A program made the translations under genes and the position numbers. DNA of 64,000 bases from Adiantum capillus-veneris (taxonomy: Eukaryota > Streptophyta > Polypodiopsida > Polypodiales > Pteridaceae): assembly GCA_014529385.2 (NCBI GenBank), contig CM043971.1, positions 52,301,209 to 52,365,208 of the forward strand. The letters are read 5' to 3'. Below the pieces are notes generated by a model. That model saw nothing but the letters and a program-made list of their open reading frames with translations, was not told the DNA's origin and did not search any database. Below are positions 37,628-49,390 of the stretch, one piece after another; positions within the stretch are counted from its first letter, which is position 1, and each line of letters begins with the position of its first letter.

Positions 37628-37747
37628 ACATTTGCCCTCTGTGATCAGCTTACAACCTGTGCAAATAATGCAGCTTTTACCTCAGGCTTGTTTACATTCA
37701 GCATAAACATTCTGCCCACACATTTGCCCTCTGTGATCAACTTACAG
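37564..37747. repeat. 92 bp tandem duplication in copia
   Basis: The phrase CCTGTGCAAATAATGCAGC starts at 37564 and again at 37656, and the following ~75 bases match with few changes. As 92 is not a multiple of three, the duplication shifts the frame. Confidence 0.9.
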
Positions 37748-38271
37748 CAATTCTGGAAATCTTCTACATAACAGCCATTGGGATTGAAGCGAACCTGCAA
37801 ACCCTGCTCAACCATTTGTCCAACAGAAACAAGATTCTTTGTAATGTTTGGGACATGAAGTACATCTGCTAAGTACTTTGATTTCCCACTCTTCATATTT
37901 AGAGGTATGTCCCCTACATGAGCAATGGGGTGAGCTGTGTCATCTCCTGTCTGCACATAGCCTGACACATCTGGTTTGCGCATATCTCTAAACCACTCTC
38001 CACGAGACGTCATGTGATTAGAGACACATGAACCCACATACCAAACATCATCTTGGGTGGAATTCTCTGCAATCATTGTATTCATTACATGCTGCATAAC
38101 AAACATGCGCTCGTTTTTGTTGTCATCTGCATCTCTGCTAGTAGATGCATAGTTGCCTTGTTCTCTCTTTCCACTTGCTTTTCCCTTTGGACAGTCACGT
38201 GACATGTGACCTCTTTCTTTCACTTGATTTAGCTTGTATTGTGCGAGGGAAATTTGCCTATCTCCATCCAA
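37645..38271 (-). pseudogene. Copia gag knuckle and protease, truncated
   Basis: GHMSRDCPKGKASGK is the second half of a CCHC knuckle; its first cysteines are lost at the truncation. The protease region reads WYVGSCVSNHMTSRGEWF, where copia proteases have W-x2-D-S-G-A-(S/T)-x-H-M-T; here the Asp-Ser-Gly is replaced by Gly-Ser-Cys, so activity is unlikely. YVQTGDDT and ADVLHVPNITKNLVSVGQ complete the usual protease to pre-integrase transition. The frame ends in the 92 bp duplication. Confidence 0.85.
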
Positions 38272-40088
38272 ATATTAAAGATTTCCATGTACTTTTTTTT
38301 CCACAACCAAGGACAGTTACTTCTCTATTGGAGAGGACAATCTGCATGTATGCATTTTCTCATCAACACTTGCGTCCAAGAAGATGAGTGCTTCAAAGCA
38401 TCTTGATCAAGTAACCTAGAGTTTATTGTAATTAGAGTTGCAGGGATGCGCACACAGCTTGGAGATGATGAAAAAGCTCAAGGCACACAAAAAGAGTGTA
38501 TTGTGTAACATTTAATGGCCTAGTAACTTGTGTGTAGCAGAAAATAGCATGAACATAGTGAGCATTTCATTAGAATAGATTCCTAATGAGATTAACAAGA
38601 GTGCTTGGGTCGAGAGAGCAACACAAAACATAACACCTAGTTAGATAGCATGAAAAATACTTCAAAAGATAGAGAAATTAATCAATTGACAACAGTTGAG
38701 GACCGGATTCACATGGAGCTGGTCCCCCCTCCAAAAGGATTTTTATTATGGTTTCTCCCATCAAGAGAGACATTTTACAATACAATTCTTTGTGTTCCTT
38801 CAATACTAGCTAGTGCAATGAAGATGGAAACTTCATGCACTAAGCAAAACACTTATCAAACACAACATCATTTCCCTCACTGTCTCAGACCCAAGACCTT
38901 ACACACCTTCAAAGATGGTGAGAGCTAGCGGGGTATGAGAGTAGATTGAGAGGAAGAAGGAGTATTCTTACGAGAAAGATGTACATCTCCTCACATAATC
39001 ACTCATATTAGCATAGCTTAGCTTAGTAATTAGCATGGTAGAGGAGATGAGCATGCATTGAAGCTTGGCTCTTGGTTGGATTTGCATCACAAGGCCAAGA
39101 GTTGTTGGTGTAGGCCTTCCTTCTCACAAGCTTGGAGTAGGTGATAAGCTTTCCATTAAAGCTTGAAGGAGAGAGAGTCTTCTTTACTTCACACATGAGC
39201 TAGTGTGAGTGTGCAGGTGAAAATGCCTTTGAAAAATCAGGCCCCTCTCTCTCTTGGTCGACCCCTCTTGCTATTTGCTCTTGCTAGCATCCTATTGGAC
39301 CTCCCCAGGCTTAGCCAATGGTAATTAAGCAGCATAAGTGATAGCCTTCTGACATGTGTCCCCCTTTCCTCTTTTGTGAGATATTTAGGTAATTATTTAA
39401 TTCAACTAAACCCTCATTGGACCCCTTTGCCTCCTGGCCAATAGGAATTAGGCAAGCCATTGGGCTGCTGAATGCTCATTGGTCCCCTTGGGAGACTGTC
39501 CAATAATCTTGTAGAGAGCTTAATTCTTATTGGTTCTTTTATTAAGTGTTTTTAAATTAATTAAACTAGATTTAATCTAGCCTAATTCTCATTGGTCCAC
39601 CTCCAAGGCCATCCAATAGGAATTGGGTAGGCCTTGTAGGCATCTGGGCTAGGGAGCTGACATGTGTCCCTCATTCCCTTTGTGTAAAGGGGACTTGTGT
39701 GTGTGTGAGAGAGTTTCTCTCTCATCCCCTACTTGCAAGGCTCGCCCCCTCCTATGTAGGGATTGCTAAAGACTTTTGGGACACACACAAAGCATCCAAT
39801 TCCCCCAATGTTTGACCTTTGGACACAACCTTTGAATTTTGGAACCTTAGCATTTTGGAAGTCTTAACGGGCTGAACCTAGGGTCTTTTAAGCCCATTAT
39901 TGCATATGGCTCTTTTACAGATGGCCCCCCCTTTGGATCCCTATTTTCCCTCCTTTGGATCCCTACTGTGGCCGGTCTACTAGCTTAACCAATATTCTAG
40001 CTTTTTCTCCCTTGGCACTTCCCCATATTAAATGATCAGTTTAACATGAAAAAATCATTTAAGAGAATTAGATATTGATTATTATGAC
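38272..40088 (-). repeat. Probable 3' LTR region of the minus-strand chromovirus plus unassigned DNA
   Basis: On the minus strand, purine-rich TTTCAAGAGAGAGGTAA ends at about 40090 and TGTCATAATAATC begins at 40089, which looks like a polypurine tract and LTR start for the chromovirus whose integrase ends at 40444. The lower border cannot be set since the other LTR lies outside the window. The copia truncation lies near 38250, so an unknown part of 38.3-38.9 kb may be something else. Repeated phrases like CTCATTGGnCC and GGCCAATAGGAATT occur in 39.3-39.6 kb. No gene is recognised. Confidence 0.45.
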
Positions 40089-40530
40089 ATTACCTCTCTC
40101 TTGAAATCATAGTCGTCCTCGACTATGGGGTAGAGAAGATAAAGCATATTCATTAGTCCTTTTCTTAGCGGGTAGAGGATCCCTATGTTACTCTAAGTCA
40201 TCATTCCAGAATGGATGACTAGTCCATTTGGCACTTGAGAGCGTAAGCTGCCGCAAGCATGTCTGCACATTAGTCCTATCAGTCTTCCATAGTAGAGTGA
40301 AAAGCTCTACTTGGTGTTCGAGAGACGTCATCTCCACAAACTTGATCTAAGCATACATACTACTTCATTTTTGGGCACAATAAAGAAAAAGAGAATCTTA
40401 TAAGACAAAAACTTTGTTCATTTTTAACATTTGTACATTTGCTTACTCTAGGGAAGCATTGTAAGCATTGACAAGGTTTAGTTTATCCTTTAATTGTATG
40501 TCTTGCATCCATCTAGCATCTTCATGTCTT

Positions 40531-40609
40531 GCCGCCTCTTAGTACCTTGTCTTCATGTCGGATAGTCTTACCGCCTCTTAGTACCTTGTCTTCATTTCGG
40601 AGACTGGAC
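40531..40609. repeat. 39 bp tandem duplication in the chromodomain remnant
   Basis: CCGCCTCTTAGTACCTTG is repeated 39 bp apart (40532 and 40571). It duplicates 13 codons ([13 protein letters not shown]) without changing the frame. Confidence 0.85.
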
Positions 40610-41594
40610 TCGGGCTGCAGCACCTCTTCTTGGTCCTTGGGTCTTCAATTGTTGGTTCTTGTGGTGGCTCTCCTTTGTAAGGCTTTAGTAGGCTCACATG
40701 GAAAGCGTTGTGTATGAGCCAATGGTTGGGCAACTTGAGTTGATAGGCCATCTCATTGATTGGCCTAAGAATTTGGAAGGGACCATAGTACCTTTTTGCT
40801 AACTTAGCATAGTACGTTTGGTGTCCCGTAGGATTCTTGCCCATCGTGTGCCTTAATCGAGCCTTGGGAAATTTGAGTAAGACCCAATCATTTTCTTTAA
40901 AGGCTTGGGCTCTTCTGTGCTTGTTAGCAGCAGCCTTTTGCCTTTGCTATGAGATAGAGATGGCATCCTTAATCTTTTGGAAAGATTCTTGTAGGTCTAA
41001 GCTATACTCATCTGCAGCAAAGATCTTCCCGTATACCTTAAGTAGCAAGGGACTTTTTTATCTTCCCTCAATCACCTCAAAAGGTGCTTTTCCCGTGGAA
41101 GTATGTACAGTGTTATTGTAGGCATACTCCACTAAGGGTAAGTACTTCTCCCATTGGGATCTTTGATCTACTTCCGTTACATGGGCTTTTAGTAGATTGA
41201 GAATTGTTAGGTTAGCTATTTCACTTTGGCCATCCGTTTGCGGGTGATAAGCCAAAGAGAAGTTTAGCCTTGTTCCTAAATTCTCAAAGAGTCCCTTCCA
41301 GAAGTTACTGGTCATTCTAGGATCTCTATCCGAAACTATGGACATTGGCAAGCCACGGTACTTGATGATTTGTGAAATGAAGAGGGTTGCCATGTTGATG
41401 GGATTTGATATATAAAATGAGCTTGTTTATTGAACCTGTCTACTATCGTCCATATTCTCGTATTCCCATGGATATACTTAGGCAATCCAAAGATAAAATC
41501 CATGGATATGCTCTCCCATGGTGAATTAGGGATTGGCAAAGGTTGAAGCAATCCAGGTTGCTTCCCTCTATCAAACTTCGTCTTTTGGCATACC

Positions 41595-41599
41595 ACACA
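41595..41599 (+). other. Target-site duplication ACACA, left copy
   Basis: ACACA directly precedes the 5' LTR TG. The identical five bases follow the 3' LTR at 61241-61245. Confidence 0.95.
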
Positions 41600-42540
41600 T
41601 GTTACAAGCTGGACACACCCCACGGCATCTAACTATTCGGAGGATTATTATTTTTCTAATTATTCATTCATTGAGGAAAACCTAATTTTCACCTTTTAAA
41701 TATTGGGACTTACAGAAGTTTCGAGATTGTATCCCAGTTTTAATAATTAGATTGAGTAGATGGTTGATTTTGGAACTTTAGGGTTTGAGAAATTGTAAGG
41801 TATATATACCACTTTTTGATCTTAATGAAAGACCTTTTTGTCATTTTTAAAAAACAAGTTTTGAAGTGTGTGAGTGAGCGTACTGTGTACGAGAGAGAGA
41901 GTGTGTGTGAGCTTCATCTTGACGCTACGTGTGCTCCGGTGGTCAAAATCGAGTGCGGAGAAGTGCAGCGTGTTGCCCCCGACGAAAGCTACGAGCCGAT
42001 ACCTACATTGCGCGCGTACGGTCCGGTTTTGCGAGCTCCTTCTACAAGCTTCATCGGGTGTTTGGGTGAGCATACGTTGTCCGATTTTGCATTGCAGCAT
42101 ATCCACGCGTTCACATTGAGTAGAACTACACATTACGCACTTTAGATTTTGAAAACGAAGACCTACAGATTTCAGCCAAACATCCTACGTGTTTCTGCAC
42201 CAGGTGTTTTGGGTTGGGATTTTGGTTCTTAGACCTTAGGGAGAGCGACCTATTGGTATTAGTAGGGTCTCCTTCAAGTTCTATGGTGTTTCGAGATTGT
42301 TTGATGGGTGTTCGGCTCTAGGAAGCGTTGTAGGAAGTTCCCTCTTATGCACTCTTGAAGGCTGTGACTTAGAGAATTGGTAGAGATCTCTGTAGGAATT
42401 AATTAGGAGTCGGTCGAGTGTAGGTTGACACCTTATGCTTGCATCCACGCGCCTGCGGATCGAGCTTCGTCCTTAGCTGACATTACATGTTAGGTGAGTT
42501 CTCGTTGTGCTGACGTCCATCGCGGCGTATCCGTCCAACA
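41600..42540 (+). repeat. 5' LTR of the 19.6 kb element
   Basis: It starts TGTTACAAGCTGG and ends CCGTCCAACA. TATATATA at 41801-41808 is a good TATA box candidate. A half-site of the element's palindrome (ACATCCTACGTG) lies at about 42180-42191. Compared with the 3' LTR it has a 15 bp longer segment near 42208 and a longer AG/TG tract near 41890. Confidence 0.95.
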
Positions 42541-42541
42541 T

Positions 42542-42560
42542 TGGCGCCATTGCCGGAGAC
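42542..42560 (+). other. Primer-binding site, tRNA-Asp type
   Basis: TGGCGCCATTGCCGGAGAC begins two bases after the LTR. It matches the plant site TGGCGCCGTTGCCGGGGA (3' end of tRNA-Asp) except for two G to A changes. Confidence 0.85.
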
Positions 42561-44355
42561 GAAAACCTTAGGTAGGTGACCGAGACTAATCCTTGAGGAT
42601 TGGGATTTTTGGCTTGCCAAGAGTCTCGCTTTACATTTAGACAGGATCAGAGGGTGGAGTACTCTCTAGGTCTTAGAGGGAGTCTAGGAAGCATGTGTCT
42701 GGCCTAGATCCTTCGACTTAGGTAGATGAGGTAGACTTAAGTAATTTAGGTAGTAGTCGAGTTCTTGAGTAGGAGTTGGAGTGGTAGAAGCGGTAAGATG
42801 AGAGCTTGAGAGTCCGGAGAGGCCAAAAAGCAACCAAAAACACCATTATCACCATTTCATATGATAAGTAGGAGTAGAGTAAGTAGGACATCATGATTCA
42901 GGATCTAGAGCATTTCATGCATGTATACTTGCTTTGTAAAGTCATTACAAGTTTGTAAAAGACGCAAAAGTGTGTTTGAAAGCCTAATTGAAGTCCAAAA
43001 GTTATTGTGAGTGTTTCTGATAGATCTACAGAGCATCAGAAGCATTTCTGTCATGAAAAAAATTAATTTCAAGCCAGGAGACATCCTACGCATAGGATGT
43101 CTACAGGCTAATCTAGGAGGAATTTTGGGATTTTGAGTTGACTAGTGTGCTCAGAAGGTAGGGTTTACCCTAATTTCAACTGGGAAGTGGAAATTTGGCC
43201 ATATCTTGACAGGATAAGGCCAGATAGACTGAAATTGTCAGACATCCTACCCAAATAGTGCCAAAACATTATTTTGAGACCAAAACCATAAGATGGCTGC
43301 ATGAGCATGTCTTGCATGATATATTGAGTGACTGAAAGGGGTTTCACCTCATTTGGGTGAGAAAATTGGGTTCAAAACGGATTTTAGCACTTTTGACTGA
43401 AAAAGGCAAGAACAACTAAAATTTGGGACTTTTGACATCCAAACCAAAATCTAAGCATACCACTAGGTTACTGACATCAAAGGAAAGCTGTGGGACAAGT
43501 CTAGGGTCAAACAGGCCAAAAAGACATTCTATGCATAGGATGTCTTCTAAGTGATTTTGGACTCCAAACCAAATTTTGAGTATACCAAAGTGATCAGCAA
43601 CTCAAGGGGAGCTTGGGCTTTGAGTTTGAAGCCATTCTGATGAAAAAGACATCCTACGCGTAGGATGTCTAAAGCAAGAAATTGAAGCCAGACTTTGACA
43701 GTGAGCATAGCAAGGTGTTGTATAGCCTAAGACAAGCCTCCTAGTCAATTTTGGTCCAAATCGGAGTTGATTAGACTGATCAATATCATCAACAGACAGT
43801 CGGAACAGTTTTTTGACTCATTGACCAGCTAATAGGTGTCCAAATCAAAAAGTAAAAGCAGTTGTAGGCTTAGCACAACAAGGGGAAACCATAGTGCAAA
43901 AATCCAAGCAAAACACAGCAGGAGACATCCTACGGTAGGATGTCTATTGAGGCATACTGCAAAGAAAATTTAACCTGGCATAGACAGTGAGATTCTATTT
44001 GGCTTAGGGGTTCCAGAACTTCTTTCATAAGTGAATTTGGACCTTGTTTGCCCATTTGACGAAGCAAAGACTGAATTCAGACTTTTTCGTGTAAATTGAC
44101 CAACATCCGAGGGAAGTACAGTTTCAGATTAGCATACCTAATCTAGAACATCAACAGTGTATAAAATACATTAGTGGTTGAGATTAACTCTCTAGTTATA
44201 CCAATCATTACTAAGATAACCTCTAGCACATAAATGCTTTTACTCGATTGCTGAAATTAAAACGCTTGTGTACAGGTATATTCAGCAACAAAGCAAGAAG
44301 TTGTGCAGAAACTGGCCCTTTGCTAGGTGAGTGGTTGGATTTGTGATATATTGCA
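42561..44355 (+). repeat. Leader with five copies of a ~24 bp palindrome
   Basis: The palindrome is AGACATCCTACG followed by its exact reverse complement. Copies lie at 43079-43102 (one centre mismatch), 43240-43250 (half only), 43522-43545 (variant), 43647-43670 (perfect) and 43923-43945 (one base short). The surrounding text is itself repeated with drift (ATTCTGATGAAAAAGACATC before the copies; ACCAAAnTnTGAG between them). There is no coding frame from the primer site to 44356, so this is a 1.8 kb structured leader. Confidence 0.9.
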
Positions 44356-46180
44356 TTGATAAGTTTGATAAATTTAAGATCAGGAAGATACATTGTTAGA
44401 GACCAGAAGGTGGCAGGTGACCAAGGTAGCTTAGTGTCCACCGAAGAGAGTGTAACTCAGGCAAGGCTAGATCCGCTAGCACCGATTATTGAGAAAGGTA
44501 GTGATACTGACACTTCGTCAGACAAATCGTTCTTCATGATGGGTAGTCAACATCCAGGAGGTTTCACCTATGATGGACCTATGCGAGGAGGAAGCACCTC
44601 CCAAAATCCTTTGAATGATTCCAAGCTCACGGTGATCTTCTTAGAGGGAACAAACACGAGAGGAGCCCTCGTCTATTCTGACTATTGAGTACACAAGTGC
44701 ATTTGTATCGAAGAGAGACTAGCCCAAAGATTGGAGATAATCCGAGTCTATGATGATGGAGATAGATTCCAAGTCGAAAAGGGGAACCACTATCTGATAG
44801 TTAGTAACCTTGAAGATTACAACAGATATGGAGATAACGTGGCGAAAGGAAAAATGGTTTCAGAAACTCAAGAACCGCCACCAAACATTGATCACCGCGG
44901 AGCTATTTTTATGTATGATAAGAAAACAACTAGGGTTCCAACTTATAACGAGAACGTGGGAATCTACAAACATGAGAGTGAGGGTATAGTCTCTTACTTT
45001 CGCAGCAAAGAACCATACGTAAAGGAATTAAGCAAAGACAAGGTTCTTTACTTATTCTCTTATGAAACTGCTATGGGGAAGGGTATAGTTTTTGTTGATA
45101 TATACGGGCGAGAATACCAACATATTCTCCCAGAGGAGGTAGAGAGGGCAACAGGTCCAAGAGCATCAGCATATGCCCCTGAAAAAGTGCCAAGAGCCAC
45201 CTACACCCCAAGCAAGTCAACGAATCCTTTTTCAGATGAGTATGACGCTACCTCACATTCCACCCGACCGCAAGCATTCAACAACCAAGACCAATCAGCA
45301 AACCAGCCATCATTGCAGGCATGGCTTCGAAAGAGTGCAACAATGGAACCAGACCAAAACCGAGATGGTTATCAAGCCGCACAAGGGCTAAGGGATTTGC
45401 AAGAATCACCACTTTATTCAAGGTATCAGGCAGAGAGTAAGCCAAAGACTCAAGGGTCGACAGAGCCTGGAGGACCACCCATAGAACGAGTTCGAAGAGA
45501 AGAACCACCTCCATCGAGAACCGTTAGAAATTATGGCTTAGGAGCACCACTGGGAGAGGAACCAGCCTATTACAGAAGACCTGAGGAGGTGTATCGATTA
45601 GGACGGGGAGATCCAATGATGAGGTTTGTAGATCATTGGAGAATTAGGCCTTCTCAAGTGCAAAAATGGGTAAACAAGAAATACACAGGAAGCAGAGACC
45701 CAAGACATCATGTAGCAGCCTTTGTGCGTGTAATTAGAGCCGAAGAGGTGTTAGACTTTCCTACCCAATTTGCAGGGTTTGTACTAACCCTAGAGGATGA
45801 TGCTGCCACTTGGTTTGACTCTGTAGAGCGTAGAGACTTTGAGTCCATGGAGGAAGTGTTCGACTAGTTTATCGAGGAATTCTCACAAAGGGGAATAGCT
45901 CATAATACTGTCTCATAGATCCATAAATTCAAACAAAAAGATGGAGAATCTGTACGAAAGGCAGCCCTAAGACTAAAAAGATATGTTAAGTTCTGTCCTG
46001 TTGAAGAACTGCCAACTCAGTCCAGACTTATGCTTATATTCATCCAAGGACTAAGGAATGCAGATCTCCAAAAAGACTTACATATGAAGAGGAGCACTAC
46101 GTTGAATGAGTTGACCAATGAAGCTCTTTACCTCGTGGACAATGTGTGGTCTACAAAGAAGGGGGTTCAAGGACCTTGAT
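44356..46180 (+). pseudogene. Gag, matrix and capsid part
   Basis: The frame starts at ATG 44356 (MISLINLRSGRY, the LRSGR phrase is common at Athila-type gag starts). It continues, after a TGA at 44686-44688, through a Pro/Arg-rich matrix-like region to the capsid: QVQKWVNKKYTGSRDPRHHV, FAGFVLTLEDDAATWFDSVE, FIEEFSQRG and FCPVEELPTQSRLM, the standard W..F...F gag fold. TAG at 45865-45867 and TAG at 45916-45918 interrupt the capsid at positions where the flanking frame is unchanged, and a Trp is plausible at both. A frame change near 46170 leads into the nucleocapsid block. Confidence 0.85.
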
Positions 46181-48295
46181 GACGATTCGTCTTCACAACA
46201 AAGTGGAAGCAAGTCTTCTAAGACAGCACCGAAAGGAGAAGTAGCTGTAAACCAGGAGCAGCTTGTAGATGAAGTGCTAAAAAAGATTAACTTATACGCC
46301 AAAAAACCCCAGGCTAAACAGCCCAAGTGGTGTGCTATTGAACAAAAATGGACAAACCATGGGACCGAGGAATGTTATTATAACAAGGGATATGTGAGAG
46401 AGAGACCTTACGCTCCCCAAGCTCCGGTAGCTTCCCCTCAAGTTCCATCGATGCCTAGATATCAAGCAGGCAACCTACTAGGACCTGTAGGTGTAGAAAG
46501 ACCACAACCTGTGTTGGGGCAACAACCACCCCTACCAGGATTACGACCAGTTGGTATAAGATACACACCAACAGTAACTGAATTAGAGGATAAGGCTTTG
46601 GTGCCTATGCATGCATATTATGAAGATCCCAATGGATATGCGGCAAACCCTGTCCATTATCCACCGGAAGAACCCTCAACACCAGAACCATGGAGTATGA
46701 TAGGAAATACAGGACCACCAACTACTGCACAGGCAACACGACAAGGAAGATATAGCTTAGATGAACGAACATTGTTGTTCATAGCCAATGGAGGCATGGG
46801 CGGACATAGACATGCTTACCAACAAAGAGGAGCTCAAGGAGCACCTCAACAACCCAAGGGACCCTACTACAAGTGTGGTGGAGACCATTGGCTGAGAGAC
46901 TGTCCTCATGATGAAATCATTAGAGTCAATGCGTATTGCCCAGAATGTGGAATTACTCATTTGATTCCCGATTGCCCTAAAAACCCGAGCAAAGGAGCAA
47001 AAACCACCTTGAACATGTTAGAAACAGTACCTTCCAATGGAGGATCGGAAAATGAAACAATCATACCCATCCAGGTGGTAACACGAGCCCAAGCTCAAAG
47101 AAGGACGAATGAACCCATAGTTGAAGAACCAAAAACCGATGCCCAAAGTTCAAAAACGAAAAATCAGAGAAGCACTTGGAAAGCTAGAAAGGCGCGTAGG
47201 AAAGCCAGGAAGGAACGAGAGCAAACAACCCTATCCGAGGAGTTGAAACATACAAAGGATAGATTGGAGCGGTTAGAGGATCTAGCTAGCTTAAGCTCAC
47301 ACACCACAGCAACCATAGCACCCAAGGAAATAGCAGAGCCCAAAAGTGCAGGATCAGGAGGATCTGTACTTGCTGACAAGGTAAATGAGCAGTTGGATGC
47401 ACTTCTAAAAGCTTATGAAGCTAGACTTAAAAAGAACCAAACCCAGGAGCAAAGGTGGATGACTTATCCATATGCAGAAATAGAAAAACAGAGGTTGGAT
47501 ATGTGTAAAAAGATTATCGAAACATCTCAATCATTGATGGAAGACCCGATGGATAAACCTGCAAATTGGCATGAGGCACCAGCTCCAACCCCTATCCAAC
47601 CAACTTTAGAGAAACATGTAGAAATGAAGGAAAGACTCACTAATGCCTATGAGTCTAGAGGAGAGCCTATCATAGTGCCAAATACCACAGATGGGACAAG
47701 TGACGGGTTCCAGCCTAAAATATTGGCAGAAATGGGTAAGGACTATAACGGTCTAGATGATCTGTGGAAGAAAATCCGTGAGGCCAAAGAGGCTAATAGG
47801 ATGAGTAACCACCTGAATAGCACGAGAAAAGAAAAGAATGTAACCTTACCTCCTATTGAAGAATTTGAGGCAAGATCGCAAATGAACTTTGAGATACATT
47901 CACAAGGGGGAGACCAAGGATCAATTAGTTGTAGGCACAGCCAACCAGACTCGCTGAGAACTTTACCCTCTTACCTAGGAGAGTACGATTCCAAGTCGAA
48001 GGTGAGAGCAATCCCATCTCAAAGACTTTCCTCTAACAAGGCGATGGATTCGCAAGGATTGATTGAGTTGTTGTCCACTCCGGTGGCATGCACAATCACA
48101 TTAGCAGAACTCCTAAGGTTACGACCAAACATGTGGGCCACAGTAGGTAAATGCCTAGAAAATTTTGGAGTAAAAGACCCCACCCTGAGGCTTCAGGAAG
48201 GGATCAGAGAGTTGGACAGGCCTCAACTAAACACTAGGCCAGTACGGATGGAGAGTACTACGAAGGGGAAGATGGAAACACAACTCTACCAGTAG
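46118..48295 (+). CDS. Gag C-terminal half: nucleocapsid knuckles and coiled linker
   Basis: An uninterrupted 725-codon frame. Early on, WCAIEQKWTNHGTEECYY has C/H/C spacing; in the middle, YYKCGGDHWLRDCP and CPECGITHLIPDCP are two knuckles, the first lacking one Cys and the second C-x2-C-x3-H-x4-C. A basic and then coiled-coil-like stretch follows (RKARRKARKEREQ, ELKHTKDRLERLEDL). The C-terminal ~200 residues (ELLRLRPNMWATVGKCL) precede the protease and resemble the DLL.tPV...l.e.L...P linker of Athila-like gag-pol. Gag binds and packages the element RNA. The true start of translation is in the previous block; the ATG at 46118 is only where this frame opens. Confidence 0.75.
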   Translation: MKLFTSWTMCGLQRRGFKDLDDDSSSQQSGSKSSKTAPKGEVAVNQEQLVDEVLKKINLYAKKPQAKQPKWCAIEQKWTNHGTEECYYNKGYVRERPYAPQAPVASPQVPSMPRYQAGNLLGPVGVERPQPVLGQQPPLPGLRPVGIRYTPTVTELEDKALVPMHAYYEDPNGYAANPVHYPPEEPSTPEPWSMIGNTGPPTTAQATRQGRYSLDERTLLFIANGGMGGHRHAYQQRGAQGAPQQPKGPYYKCGGDHWLRDCPHDEIIRVNAYCPECGITHLIPDCPKNPSKGAKTTLNMLETVPSNGGSENETIIPIQVVTRAQAQRRTNEPIVEEPKTDAQSSKTKNQRSTWKARKARRKARKEREQTTLSEELKHTKDRLERLEDLASLSSHTTATIAPKEIAEPKSAGSGGSVLADKVNEQLDALLKAYEARLKKNQTQEQRWMTYPYAEIEKQRLDMCKKIIETSQSLMEDPMDKPANWHEAPAPTPIQPTLEKHVEMKERLTNAYESRGEPIIVPNTTDGTSDGFQPKILAEMGKDYNGLDDLWKKIREAKEANRMSNHLNSTRKEKNVTLPPIEEFEARSQMNFEIHSQGGDQGSISCRHSQPDSLRTLPSYLGEYDSKSKVRAIPSQRLSSNKAMDSQGLIELLSTPVACTITLAELLRLRPNMWATVGKCLENFGVKDPTLRLQEGIRELDRPQLNTRPVRMESTTKGKMETQLYQ

Positions 48296-49386
48296 AATTC
48301 CAAGGAGTAGTTTTCAAAGCTATTCTTGACAGTGGAGCGGGAGTTGCTATCGCCACCAAGGAAATCTGGAAAAAATGGGAAAAACCAGCTTTGAGGGCTA
48401 CCAGAATGAAACTGCAATTGGCATATGGGTTCATGGAGAAGCCTCTAGGACTCTTAGAGAAAGTGATTGTCATTTCATGCGGAATCGAGTATGAGCATAC
48501 ATTTGCAATAGTCGATTTCGATAAAAGGAACAATTATGAGATCATCTTGGGACGACTATTCATGCGACAATTGAAGATGGTCCAAAATTGGGGTTATGAC
48601 CACATATACCTCAGACATGGCGAGACAACAACTAAAATACACTTGAAAGACCATAGTTACAAAGATGTGAACCAAACACCTGTGGAAGAGTTTGATTTAG
48701 CTACAGTAGCAGGATCAGAACTCCCAGCATGGTTAGGGCAACCAAAAGAGCTATGGATGTGCAGAGCTTCACATTGTGGAAGCTTAAGAAGAGAGAAATG
48801 CGTCTTGGAAAGGGCGATAGAGGACAAAGAGTATATTCCGGAACCTTTCCCTGAAGATGCCTTGGAACCTCTAGAATGGGAACACATACTAGCAACATTA
48901 GATGTTTGTACCATTACCGACAGTCCAACAACAAAATTTTGCGATAAGGATGGCTATGATGTGTTACCCTATTACACGGTAAGCATTATACTAGAAGAAG
49001 ATGAGACGATAGATCCACCACAACAAGAAGAGTTTTACAACTCCTCTAAACATTTGGAAGTAAATGACGATGCAGATAATGAGTGTTCAGACACCTCAAG
49101 TGAGCGTGGAAATGAAATCCAGAATATCAAGTTTTATGATTTTGCTAATCAACACCCTAGACGCCAGGAACGCTATAGGAGGAAACGAGCAGGAAACAAA
49201 GCAAGAGAGGACCTGATGCCCAGGATAAAAGGTAAACCTCACTATTTGATGCTTGTAAAAGCAGAGGATTGTGTAAAAGATCAAATATCAGGAAGATTCT
49301 CAAAAGATCAAAAAAAAAGAACGCGAGAGGAAATAAAACAGGTACGAAGAGGAACCGAAACAAAATCACAAAAATCTCAAAAATAA
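48291..49386 (+). pseudogene. Retropepsin (first protease) and linker
   Basis: After a frame change near 48285, FKAILDSGAGVAIATKEIW carries the intact Asp-Ser-Gly active site of aspartic proteases, and NYEIILGRLFMRQLKMVQNW gives the flap and second hydrophobic-Gly motif. The enzyme would cut the gag-pol precursor inside the particle. About 240 charged residues follow as linker. The frame ends at TAA 49384-49386 in an A-rich stretch (A9 from 49388), where slippage has changed the frame; coding-like text continues in another frame through TAG at 49562-49564. Confidence 0.85.
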
Positions 49387-49390
49387 AAAA

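Larger units (their letters stand above)
34439..38271 (-). mobile_element. Ty1/copia retrotransposon, 5'-truncated
   Basis: On the minus strand, gag knuckle, protease region, GAG-pre-integrase, integrase, RT, RNase H, PPT and 3' LTR follow in the copia order (integrase before RT). The element stops abruptly within gag near 38250, and no 5' LTR or second LTR copy is present. The five bases flanking the 3' LTR are CTTAG, but the partner duplication cannot be tested. Confidence 0.9.
40444..41599 (-). mobile_element. Chromovirus (Ty3/gypsy), 3' part: integrase core to chromodomain remnant
   Basis: This is the distal part of the element whose gag to RNase H lies at 61241-64000. The minus strand reads VCQKTKFDRGKQPGLL, DFIFGLPK (first Asp), IVSDRDPRMTSNFWK (second Asp) and YHPQTDGQSEIANL (Glu), so the integrase triad is present. 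[20 protein letters not shown] and [11 protein letters not shown] are the C-terminal domain. Frame changes near 41400, 41050 and 40850 break it. After it come two copies of [11 protein letters not shown] and then EDARWMQD, which look like the start and end of a chromodomain with its centre missing. TAA at 40444-40446 closes the frame. Confidence 0.85.

Noticed and set aside
41816-42145. About 100-codon frames on both strands within the LTRs, also at 60427-60849
   Set aside because: Both LTRs keep them only because the LTRs are similar. The frames differ by indels between copies and have no recognisable domain.
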